Translations under genes and position numbers: made by a program
NCBI GenBank assembly: GCA_030272585.1
Contig: BSYQ01000002.1
Coordinates: 2,170,001 to 2,234,000 of the forward strand
Direction: 5' to 3'
Source of the DNA: Bryopsis sp. KO-2023
Taxonomy: Eukaryota; Chlorophyta; Ulvophyceae; Bryopsidales; Bryopsidaceae
Length of the DNA stretch: 64,000 bases
Shown here: positions 44,938 to 53,673 of the stretch, piece by piece
Layout of the letters: the number at the start of each line of letters is the position of its first letter
Position numbering within the stretch: position 1 is the first letter of the stretch
Notes under the pieces: model-generated
What the model was told of the DNA's origin: nothing
The model's database searches: none
Seen by the model: the letters and a program-made list of their open reading frames with translations, nothing else

Positions 44938-47900
44938 TCACGTCCGCCCCCGAAGGATAGCTTCTTCCTTCGTAGGCTGGAGTCCGACCAGTTGGTGGTA
45001 TGCCGCCACCCTTTCTGACGCGTTAACCAAGTGCTTCCACGGCTCCCAGGAATCGTGTTCGATCCCATAGCCGACCCAGCGAATCAGATATCTCCTCGTC
45101 ACCTTTCGTCCACGTCTTGTTTCCTTGTGATCCAGCACCCTCTCGACTTCGTATTCGAGTTCCTCCTCGTTAATCACCGGTGCTGGCGGCTCCGGTTCAG
45201 GTCGTCGAAAGTCTGACGACTCCTTAAATTTCCGCAATCTCACAATATGGAAAACGTCGTGTATCTTCCACGTCTCTGGTAACTTGAGCTTGTAGGCAAC
45301 CTTTCCGACTCTTGCGACCACCTCAAACGGTCCCACGAAACGTGGTCCGAGCTTCGGCGAAATCCCGCTGCCAGCAAATGACAGATTCTGGGTCGTCAGC
45401 AAAACTCGTTCTCCAACCGCGAACTCTTCTTCACGTCGCGACTTGTCGGCATACTTCCGTTGCCTCTCCTGAGCTTGTTTCCACAGTTGTTTTGCCAAAT
45501 CCAAGTCATTCTTCATGTTCGACAGGATGTCGTGCACGCCGCGAATCTCGCTCTCGACGCGTCGACCTCCGATAAGCGCCATCGGTACCAATGGATGCTC
45601 CCCCGAGTTCAAGTAAAACGGCGTGTGGCCAGTCGACGTATGCTTCCCATTGTTATACGCGAATTCGGCGGCAGGTAGCCTCTCGTCCCAATCGCGTCGT
45701 CGAGCGTCGACATAGCATCTTAACGTCTCCTCGAGCACACGGTTCATTCTTTCTGTTTGGCCGTCGGTTTGCGGGTGGAACGCCGAACTCATCTTCAAAG
45801 ACGTCCCACTCAGCTCCATTAGTCGTCGCCAGAATGCCGAGACGAAACGACTATCGCGGTCCGACACTAAACTCGTCGGCATCCCGTGGTGTCGCCACAC
45901 CTCTCTGAAGAATATGTCGGCCAAATCCTTGGCAGACGCGCTCGTCGACGTCGGTATGAAGTGCGTCATTTTGCTCAGCCTGTCAACGAACACCACTATT
46001 GCCGAATGCCCTCGTTCTGTTTCTGGAAGCTGCACGATCAAGTCGAGACTGACCGACTCCCAGCGTCGTTCCGGTATCGGGAGCGGCTGTAGCTTCCCAG
46101 CTGGAAGCTTCGCTTCTGCTTTAGATTTCTGGCATTTAGGACATGTTCTGCAGTACTCAGCCACATCCTTATCCAATCTTCTCCAATAAAAGTATCTCTT
46201 GATCAGATCAAGAGTCCTTTCTCTGCCCTTGTGGCCTGCTACAGCTGAGTCATGTGCCTCTTTCAAGACATCATGTCTGATGGATGTAGGAATGACTAAT
46301 TGCCCAGTTTTCTTCATGAGAGTTCCTTCATGTAACTTGAATTGTTTGATGACATTTGCATCCTGTTTCTCCAGTAGTTCCTTGATGTTGATGCAATATC
46401 CATCCTTTCCTTGCTCAGTTCTGATCTTTTCTCTTGGTATCTTCACTTGTTCCACTTGACTTCTTGTCAACACATTCAGGGATGGGGCTCCTCCATCCAT
46501 AGTTTGATTCTGTGCCATGTTTGCCTCCATTCTGCAACTGTCTGCATCATTTACCAGTCGCTGTCCAAGTGGTCTTAACTTCTCAGGGATCCCTTCAGAA
46601 TCCTCTCCAGAAGACCAACATTTCAACTCAGTTGTCTGTGGATTAATCCTTACTTCTTTCTTGGACTTTTCCTCACCCTTAGGTGGTTTTAGAGCTGCCA
46701 CTGGACCTTCATTCAACTCCTCAGTCGAAATTCCAGTCTTTTCTGGTTTGCTTGTGTCAGGGGTGTTCCTTTCATCTCCCCCTCCATTCCTTTTGTTCTT
46801 TTGTTCCAGTGGTAGCCCCAAAGGCTTCTCTACATCTGTGCAATCCCCAGCACCAGATGTCTCCAGCAGTTTGTTTATTTCAGTCTGTGATAGCTTGTCC
46901 CCAGTTTGCTTCTCAATCAGACTCCCTTGTTCAGTTTGGTTGATATTTGGTTTTGGTTCTCTGTTGGGTGTTTGGAGAGAACTAAGTCCCCCCTCCTGTT
47001 CCATTGTTTTCTGATTCTGTAGTCCTTTTTCTGCCTGTTTTCCTTGGTGGTCATTCGACTCATTCACCTTCAGTAATGTTCTGTTTTCCGCTTCTGCAAC
47101 TTTTCGACCAACACATTCGCTTCTCCACGTCTCAATTACTTTGCCTGACGACTTCTGTTGGGCTGACGACTCCTCATCCCCTCCTGAACTCAATCCAGAA
47201 CTCCGATTGGGTTGAGGACACCTACTCAAGGCGTCGGCCACAACGTTGTCCGTCCCTTTTATGTGCACAGTGTCGAAGTCAAACGGTGCTAGGAACTGCG
47301 TCCATCGCACCTGTCGTCGCGTTAATCCTTTCTGAGTGTCGAGCCACACCAAACTCGCATTATCTGTTCGCAAAACGAAGTGCCGCCCCTCCAGATATGT
47401 GCGCCATTTTTTTAGGCAATGCACAATCGCAAGGAGCTCCTGCTCGTGAACAGGATAGTTCTGTTCTGCCTCCGTGAACTTGTGCGACTCGAAACACACA
47501 GGGTGTAATCCTTTTTCTGTCCGCTGCATTAGAACACCACCGATGCCAGCTTGCGAGGCATCTGTTGCCACCACCACCGGAAGTTCGTCGTCGAAGTGCT
47601 TCAGCACTGGCGTCGTTGTCATAGCCGTTTTTAGAGACTCGAAAGCCTGCCGCTCCAGCCGTCCCCAATTCCAACCATTGTGTTTTTTCGTTAGATTCGT
47701 CAAAGGGGCAGCGAGCACCGAAAAGTTCCTGACGAACCTTCGGTAAAACGAACACAGTCCTAAAAAACTGCGAACGTCGTGTACAGACTTCGGCGTCGGC
47801 CATTCTTTTATCGATTTAACTTTTTCCGCCGTGGGGTAAGTTCCATCCCGTTCCAGCCACGTTCCCAGAAACTCGACGCCGCTTTTTCCAAACTCACACT

Positions 47901-50235
47901 TACTGCACTTCGCATACAGTCCTTGCTCCTCCAGCTTTTCCAGCACCAAACGCACGTGGTCGGCGTGCGAGTCGGCATCCTTACTGAAAATCAGCACGTC
48001 GTCCAGAAACACTAGAACGAATTTGTCGAGGTAGGGGCGGAGGGTGTCGTTCATCAGCCGCATGAAATAGGCCGGCGCGTCAGCGAACCCGAACGGCATC
48101 ACTAGCCATTCAAAGTGGCCGTAGCGCGTTCGGAACGCCGATTTGTGGATGTGTTCGTTCTTGATGCGGACCTGCCAGTAACCGCTCCTTAAGTCAATTT
48201 TCGTGAACCACTTCGCTCCTTCCACCTGGTCGACCATTTCGTCCATTCTCGGCAGGGAGTACTTCGAGCGGAGAGTTTGTTTGTTGAGCATCCTATAATC
48301 GATGCAGAAACGAAGAGTCCCGTCTGCTTTTGGCGCGAACAGGACGGGAGCTCCGTATGGGCTGTGTGAAGGCCTTATCATTCCGTGCTGGAGAAGGTAG
48401 TCGAGCTGTTTTCGAAGTTCTTTGAGTTCAGCCGGGCTTAACCGGTAGATCGGTCTTGAGACCGGTTGCGCCCCTTCCTGTTCGTTTATTTCGAAGTCGA
48501 ACTTTCTGTGAGGTGGAAGCTTCGTCGGTAAATCGTTCGGGAACCGATCTGCATGACGACGAAGCACTGCCTTGAGTTTCTCCAGTTCCTTGGGCAGTTT
48601 GTCAATCATCCCTTCCAGTTTGGAATCCACTTCCACACTTCCATGTTTGGGCACTCCCATTGGATTTTCCTTTATTCGACTTGCCTTAGCTTGGTTAGGA
48701 GTCTCAATGTTCGTGATAGAATTGGCTTGAGTTCCACTTGGTCCATCAATTCCTTTCCCCAGTTTATTTGTTAATCCAATGTGGTCTGTGTTCGATTCCT
48801 TCCTCTGATTCACTTTCTCAGTTCCCCTCGATTTCCCGATTCCTGTGTTCAGTTCCGTTTCCAGTTCTGTAGCTTCCTTTTTGTGAGTTGCAGTTCCTTT
48901 CGACTTGTCTTGTCTTTCAGCAATCGACTTCTCATTCAGCAGTTCAGCCATTCTCAATTCTCCTCCAGTTCTTATGCCTCCACATTCCTCCGAATTTCTC
49001 CACTCCATGAAATCCTCCGAATCATCATTATCTCCGACATCATGAATCCACAGCGAGAACACCTCATCGCGACCTCTGCGCATGATCTTCGACATTTGTT
49101 TCGCCGAAATCAGATTCAAATTCCGCGCACTGTGGCCACCTCCAGCATCATCGCCGTAGTACCCCTGTAACTCCAAATCCCTTTTTCCAGGACGACAGAT
49201 TTTTAGCTTGTGTGATACCCAGTCGATCTTAGGGTTCACATCTGATAACCAACTCTTTCCAAAAATGACATCATGTACCAATTCAGCCAAAACCAAAAAT
49301 TTTCTTCGCACTCTGTATGGTCCAAAACGAATTGTCGTCGTGCATGATCCAACGACATTCGCGACTGAATCATCGGCCAATGTCACAGGTCGATGCTTTT
49401 CGAATGCATCGATGTTTAATCCCAACCGTTTTACCAACCGTTCTGAAATGAATTCCGTCGACGCTCCACTATCGATCAGAACTCGCACTGCTGCATGGCC
49501 CAGCGAGCCGTGTAATTTCAGCAGGGATGTCTTGGATCCCACTCCGGTCACCCTTAGATCCACCGCTGTCGGCTCCTTTCCGTCACACGATGCTCCTGCG
49601 CTCTGCGATGCTTCATCCTCGCCATCGCTTCCCTTGAAATCCTTCCCTGGATCTCTCGAAATCCCTTCCGATTCCGACTGATGATCACCAGCCTGATGCA
49701 CGCCAACTGGCTCCTGAGGCATCGTGGCGCATGGACTCGCCTTCGCCTTGGTCTGCCCCTCAGGTCGATCATCGAGCGCACCCGCATTCGTGGACGCCGC
49801 ATCGTCCTCTGCATGCTCGACATGCATTTTCCCTGACCTGACGCCTGTGACGTCCGTCACACCATTGTCACTCTCCGTTCCAGAGCTCGCCCTTTGGTTT
49901 TCTGACGGTTCCGACTGGTGTAACTTCCTCGCCTGGCGTCTGCCAGTCCTACGAGAAGCTCGTCCCACCGTCGTTTGTTGATCTCTGCGTTTCACACTTT
50001 TCGCAGCATCTGTCAGACGTCGCGACTCTTTCACGATCTCGCTCAACTGTTCCAGTAACGTTTTCTGTCCTTTAAGGAGTTCGTTCATGTTCCTTTCAAC
50101 CGTCCCAACACGGTGTTTCAAACCTCTGCACCGACCATCGCCGTTCGACGATTTCTGGCGGTCGTTGCGTCTGTTTCGATCGAACTTCTCTTCCTCGTAT
50201 CGTTTCACTTTATGTCCGAGGTTTCTGTTAGCCAT
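44938..50235 (-). CDS. Chromovirus polyprotein: protease, RT, RNase H, integrase, chromodomain
   Basis: The ATG at 50235 lies 95 nt inside the 5' LTR, and the 1765-aa frame is unbroken. Residues 1-235 are basic, coiled-coil and Ser/Asp-rich; I see no Ty3 capsid domain and no CCHC knuckle. Protease DSG (VLIDSGASTEFI) is near residue 250. RT spans about 590-760 with FVLVFLDDVLIFSK. RNase H follows with VVATDASQAG and NVVADALSRC, ending near 1003. A hydrophilic linker of about 280 residues separates RNase H from the integrase zinc region (HDSAVAGHKGRERTL, CRTCPKCQ). The D-D-35-E core uses LDLIVQL, VSDRDSRF and QTERMNR. A chromodomain near 1692-1740 (RRYLIRWVGYGIEHDSWEPW) would guide insertion to particular chromatin. 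The linkers differ in composition from the enzymatic parts. Confidence 0.95.
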   Translation of the reverse strand: MANRNLGHKVKRYEEEKFDRNRRNDRQKSSNGDGRCRGLKHRVGTVERNMNELLKGQKTLLEQLSEIVKESRRLTDAAKSVKRRDQQTTVGRASRRTGRRQARKLHQSEPSENQRASSGTESDNGVTDVTGVRSGKMHVEHAEDDAASTNAGALDDRPEGQTKAKASPCATMPQEPVGVHQAGDHQSESEGISRDPGKDFKGSDGEDEASQSAGASCDGKEPTAVDLRVTGVGSKTSLLKLHGSLGHAAVRVLIDSGASTEFISERLVKRLGLNIDAFEKHRPVTLADDSVANVVGSCTTTIRFGPYRVRRKFLVLAELVHDVIFGKSWLSDVNPKIDWVSHKLKICRPGKRDLELQGYYGDDAGGGHSARNLNLISAKQMSKIMRRGRDEVFSLWIHDVGDNDDSEDFMEWRNSEECGGIRTGGELRMAELLNEKSIAERQDKSKGTATHKKEATELETELNTGIGKSRGTEKVNQRKESNTDHIGLTNKLGKGIDGPSGTQANSITNIETPNQAKASRIKENPMGVPKHGSVEVDSKLEGMIDKLPKELEKLKAVLRRHADRFPNDLPTKLPPHRKFDFEINEQEGAQPVSRPIYRLSPAELKELRKQLDYLLQHGMIRPSHSPYGAPVLFAPKADGTLRFCIDYRMLNKQTLRSKYSLPRMDEMVDQVEGAKWFTKIDLRSGYWQVRIKNEHIHKSAFRTRYGHFEWLVMPFGFADAPAYFMRLMNDTLRPYLDKFVLVFLDDVLIFSKDADSHADHVRLVLEKLEEQGLYAKCSKCEFGKSGVEFLGTWLERDGTYPTAEKVKSIKEWPTPKSVHDVRSFLGLCSFYRRFVRNFSVLAAPLTNLTKKHNGWNWGRLERQAFESLKTAMTTTPVLKHFDDELPVVVATDASQAGIGGVLMQRTEKGLHPVCFESHKFTEAEQNYPVHEQELLAIVHCLKKWRTYLEGRHFVLRTDNASLVWLDTQKGLTRRQVRWTQFLAPFDFDTVHIKGTDNVVADALSRCPQPNRSSGLSSGGDEESSAQQKSSGKVIETWRSECVGRKVAEAENRTLLKVNESNDHQGKQAEKGLQNQKTMEQEGGLSSLQTPNREPKPNINQTEQGSLIEKQTGDKLSQTEINKLLETSGAGDCTDVEKPLGLPLEQKNKRNGGGDERNTPDTSKPEKTGISTEELNEGPVAALKPPKGEEKSKKEVRINPQTTELKCWSSGEDSEGIPEKLRPLGQRLVNDADSCRMEANMAQNQTMDGGAPSLNVLTRSQVEQVKIPREKIRTEQGKDGYCINIKELLEKQDANVIKQFKLHEGTLMKKTGQLVIPTSIRHDVLKEAHDSAVAGHKGRERTLDLIKRYFYWRRLDKDVAEYCRTCPKCQKSKAEAKLPAGKLQPLPIPERRWESVSLDLIVQLPETERGHSAIVVFVDRLSKMTHFIPTSTSASAKDLADIFFREVWRHHGMPTSLVSDRDSRFVSAFWRRLMELSGTSLKMSSAFHPQTDGQTERMNRVLEETLRCYVDARRRDWDERLPAAEFAYNNGKHTSTGHTPFYLNSGEHPLVPMALIGGRRVESEIRGVHDILSNMKNDLDLAKQLWKQAQERQRKYADKSRREEEFAVGERVLLTTQNLSFAGSGISPKLGPRFVGPFEVVARVGKVAYKLKLPETWKIHDVFHIVRLRKFKESSDFRRPEPEPPAPVINEEELEYEVERVLDHKETRRGRKVTRRYLIRWVGYGIEHDSWEPWKHLVNASERVAAYHQLVGLQPTKEEAILRGRT

Positions 50236-50317
50236 GGTCCCAGTTTGGAAAGTTGAGCGTGACGTCTCTCTGTGATTCCTCGTTCCTTATCCGATCGTTC
50301 CTCGTTGAGAGGTTAAA

Positions 50318-50329
50318 GCTCCGAAACCA
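50318..50329 (-). promoter_or_regulatory. Primer-binding site of element 2
   Basis: The minus strand reads TGGTTTCGGAGC, one nucleotide after the LTR end. The 12 nt are identical to those of element 1 although the flanking sequences differ, so both elements probably use the same host tRNA primer. Confidence 0.75.
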
Positions 50330-50330
50330 T

Positions 50331-50542
50331 TGTAGAGGGTCACGTTGTTGATGAGAGGGAGTGGTCGTGAGAGAGAGAGATGGTCGGGGTCACAAGCTCT
50401 ATCGAGCGTCAATGTCTTACAGAGGTCAAAATATGGTCCTCGATACAATCCCAATAGTGCCCTTTATCCTAACTCTATGTCGGACACCGAGAAAGTCGAT
50501 CACGTGGCTCTAACTAGCCCGATAATCAGTAACCCGACTACA
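50331..50542 (-). repeat. 5' LTR of retrotransposon 2
   Basis: 212 bp, TG..CA, promoter-bearing LTR for the minus-strand transcript, followed by the CCAGC duplication. Confidence 0.95.
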
Positions 50543-50851
50543 CCAGCGCATCGATATACAACTTTTCCTACGTCATCGACCTCGTCAGGAATTGAACCCA
50601 ACGTACGAACCACCAGGTCTCACATAGAGCAGCGTAGAATACGACTGTTTATCATTGTGAGTTGGCAATTCCATTCTTCCGAATTATCATCGGAATAATC
50701 ATTACATCTGGTGGCAGTACATCTGCCATGTTCTTTCTAGCTCCGTCACAAGGGGGTCTTTTGGGTTTCCTTAGCTTCAGCCAATAATCTCTGCAGAATT
50801 CATTGCACTGATGATTGGCAAAGAAGTTCGATATCCCAACAGTGCCCAGGT

Positions 50852-51196
50852 GATTACCCCTCATGTCCGCTACTGCCATAACCACTACTCGTCAGACATA
50901 ACCGCTTTTCGTCAGACATAGCTAAAAATAGATCGCTCGAGCTCGCTCGGGGCGCGCCGGTCTAACTCGCGGTCGCGCCGGTCTAACTCGCGCGCGCGCG
51001 CGTCGGTCGCGCAACCCTAAAACCCTAAAACCCTAAACCCTAAACCCTAAACCCTAAACCTAACCCTAAAATAACTTAAATTGTACGATATATGCTGACG
51101 TGGCTGCCTATTTTTAGCTATGTCTGACGAGTAGCAGTTATGGCAGTAGCGGACATGGGAGTAGCGGACCGCTACTAGCGGTTATGGGGCGACACC
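50852..51196. mobile_element. 345-bp insertion with 8-bp target duplication and telomere motif
   Basis: The insertion splits exon 2 of kinase copy B and is flanked by GCCCAGGT at 50844-50851 and 51197-51204, an 8-bp duplication as made by hAT-type transposition. Subterminal inverted repeats are clear: CATGTCCGCTACTGCCATAA near 50862 and TTATGGCAGTAGCGGACATG near 51139. GTCAGACATAGCTAAAAATA is likewise mirrored. The interior is a GC-rich (GCGCGCGC) tract followed by a TTTAGGG-type array. No ORF is present, so this is a non-autonomous element. Confidence 0.85.
51013..51071 (-). repeat. Interstitial TTTAGGG telomere-like array
   Basis: About eight CCCTAAA/CCCTAAAA units occur in tandem (two with an extra A, one shortened to CCTAA). 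This is the telomere repeat of plants and many algae. Here it is internal to a transposon-like insertion, not a chromosome end. Confidence 0.9.
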
Positions 51197-51932
51197 GCCC
51201 AGGTCTGTCACACCGTATCGCCTGTCGTGGCTCATGATGACAGGATCCGTCAGAACCACTCCGCTTTGATAGCAGCCGCCCTGTAGTTGAGACAAGGCGG
51301 AGCTCACATTTTAAATCAGCTGATTTCTGCAGAAAACACCACCACCACATTCTTACAGGAAAGGATTGACCCCTTGGGACGCTCTCTTCGAAAACGGTAT
51401 CGAGAGTTAACCTGAAGATCGCACAGGAGGAGTTCGCCCTTCGAAATGTGGTACGAGTAGTGGCTCAAGGCTTGCATGAGACGGGCCCACGGTGACGAGC
51501 AATCGCACCAGCTACTGTTGGAGTTGAGCTTTTGGTAGTTCTTGATGAATGGCTCCACCAAGCACCGCTCTCCCGCGCGAGGATGGTGATTTCTAGAGCC
51601 ATCTCCTAGACCAGGACACACGTCCTGGAGAGCCCAAACCTGAGCCTCATTGACCTGCACGGTTTCGTCCACCAGCCGTTCGTCGTTCCATTTTTGGACA
51701 ATTTCTATCGCCTTGTCAGTGGCGTTGATATCCATCGAGAAATACGTGTCGCTGAAGACGCACCCAGTCTTGAACCACTTGAACTTGGTTCCCCATCCCG
51801 CCCTCCTTCGCAGTAGGTCCCCTTGGCTACCCATCGAAACGTCCCCGAAGCAAACGGCTCGTTCCGATCCTGAGGGTCGAAGGTCGCCCTCCAGGAGTTG
51901 TTGCGCCTCGCTGCGTCCACGCGCGCGAACAT

Positions 51933-53673
51933 TCTCTTTGCCCTGTTTTTCTGGGGGCCGTGCTCTTGTAGCCAGTATCAGTGGCGGGTCAGTGAATGCA
52001 CCGACTAGACATGAGGATTATGGTGGAGGAGACGAAAACGACCAGGCTCTATGGAGCCATTCGGCGAAACCAATCTCACCAGTAGAGGAACCAAGCCTTA
52101 CGATGTACCATCTGGCGGGTGCTGCTGCGAGTGCATTGGCGATTGCGGTGCGGACAGTGTTGAGCTTTTGACACCGACATCGACCTGGGTCAGCGCGATA
52201 GACTGTAGTGCAAATCCACCATCAACAGGGGCCTCCGCCACGGCTTGCAATTGAGCGAGGTCTTTGGCGAAGGTCAACAGTAAGGTGTTACCATCAGGGT
52301 GGGCCAGTCACATGCAAAACCCCTTCCGTCGTGTCGTCAGCCCACACTCGAGCGATCTTTCCTCACTTGCAAGCATCATTTTCTTCGCCCCAAAAATCGT
52401 CGTACGGCTTATTGAACCTGGCTCTGTTGCTGCATGCAGTTACTGGCCGCCACAGAAACCTCCACCAAAGTGCGGTGTGTGAATGCTTGCCGATTTCCAG
52501 CTACTCATATTCGATTAGGACAAGATTGAGCAAGCTAGCGCAGTTAAAAGCTAGTAGGTCGCAATTCCTCTTGCGGCCGAAAGGAGAAAATACTTTTAAA
52601 CATCACTTCCCTTTGTCATGGCTCCATCTCAGCCTCAATCAAATCACGGAAGTGCAAAATTCAAAGAGTTCAGGGACTTCCTTTTTTCGACCCAGGGCTG
52701 CAGCACCAGAGCAGGAAAAGACGATACTCTGCAATCAGGGCAGACTTTCCAAGGTTCTTATCCTCCCTCGTGGAATCATGTATCGATTTCGTCAGGATGG
52801 GTGATGCAACTCACACATGCAGAAGCAGAAAACAACCCAAACGAAATTAGAGCTCACAGAACTCTTAAGAGCTTGCCTTGGCAAGAGAAAGCCACACTGA
52901 AACCAAATCCAGCACCAAACAAAAATTCCAAGGTTTTGCCATCAAAAAGGCATCCGCCCACACAATGGGGCCTGGTCGTACAAGAGGACCACCCACCCAC
53001 ATCCACACCAGAGTCAGTCATAAAATTATCCATTCAGAATTCCCAGTGTCTTTCTATCCAGCACCCTCAGCTGGATATGCTTGTGAGTCCCATCTCATGA
53101 TTGATTGAATAGATTGAGTAAAGCGATATAAAACTTGATGGCTGATCAGCCCTCAGGGGTTTTCTCTGTACTCCCTGGATGCTATAGGCCCTGGCCTGGC
53201 ATGTCTTGTAATACTTCTGGTTCTTGTAATACATCCCCGCATGCTGTGCCTTATGCTCCGTCTGTAACACAAGCCACAGTGGCGTGATTTTTATTTCCAC
53301 GGCGACGGCAGCACCTCTTGCAACAAGCAGTTGGAACAACTCCTAAGCTTTTCGCTTCCTTGATGCACGTTGTTTTGGTCTGGAACAGCAGCAAGAAACT
53401 CGTTGGGACCAATATTGGACGTGTGCAATACCCGTGTGTGATCTACTGACACGACAAAAAAAAGAAGGTGAAAACATACCGTAGGCGACGATTGTGGCAA
53501 TCCTCCTTTAGCGACTGTGACGATAGAAACGCTGATAAAGGTCTCGCCAGTGGCGAGTCGACACCCCGCACTTGAGGATATTTGTGTTGACGCAGGTGAC
53601 CCCCCCCCCCCCGTTCTTCAATCAAAGAGCCTGGGGAGAGAGAATTCCGGGCAAGGTTTCGTTGCAACGGCCC
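51933..53673. other. Kinase-B flank and intergenic stretch
   Basis: From 51933 to about 52280 the minus strand matches the upstream region of kinase copy C, including a possible N-terminal exon reading (VDGGFALQSIALTQVDVG) with a GTAAGG donor. The rest shows no gene. A dispersed GATGCTATAGG element lies at 53155-53220 and a C12 run at 53601. Confidence 0.4.
53155..53220 (+). repeat. Dispersed GATGCTATAGG element
   Basis: GGGTTTTCTCTGTACTCCC, then GGATGCTATAGGCCCTGGCC and TGGCATGTCTTGTAATACTT. One of the best-preserved copies, upstream of the M48 gene and in the same orientation. Confidence 0.7.

Larger units (their letters stand above)
43998..50542 (-). mobile_element. LTR retrotransposon 2 (chromovirus), complete and intact
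   Basis: The two 212-bp LTRs (43998-44209 and 50331-50542) are identical as read and start TGTAGAGGG and end CGACTACA. The 5-bp target duplication CCAGC flanks the element (43993-43997 and 50543-50547). The primer-binding site lies one base inside the 5' LTR, and a purine tract (GGTGAGGTGGAGGGGA) abuts the 3' LTR. A single 1765-codon ORF without interruption fills most of the interior, and 728 bp of non-coding sequence lie between its stop and the 3' LTR. Identical LTRs and an intact ORF point to a recent insertion that could still be mobile. Confidence 0.95.
50652..51932 (-). pseudogene. Alpha-kinase copy B, disrupted
   Basis: Exon 1 (51932-51412) starts like copy A (MFARVDAARRNNSWRATFDP) but loses four bases where copies A and C code GEACV, which shifts the frame near 51795. 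The later part (KFKWFKTGCVFSDTYFSMDI through HYSYHISKGELLLCDLQ) is well conserved. Exon 2 begins at 51280 after an intron with the same position as in A and C. A 345-bp element then splits it within the TDLG motif. The remainder (GTVGISNFFANHQCNEFC) keeps the zinc-binding residues and runs to a stop at 50652. With a frameshift plus an insertion this copy cannot make an active kinase. Its upstream sequence (51933-52280) matches that of copy C. Confidence 0.85.

Noticed and set aside
45031-49981. Many plus-strand ORFs of 60-165 codons
   Set aside because: They are antisense shadows of the intact minus-strand chromovirus ORF.
42805-50560. A third LTR with element 2 inserted in it
   Set aside because: The start resembles an LTR, but no matching end, target duplication or primer-binding site was found.
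51013-51071. True chromosome end or telomere fusion
   Set aside because: The array is only about 60 bp, lies inside an insertion with an exact 8-bp target duplication, and kinase sequence continues on both sides.
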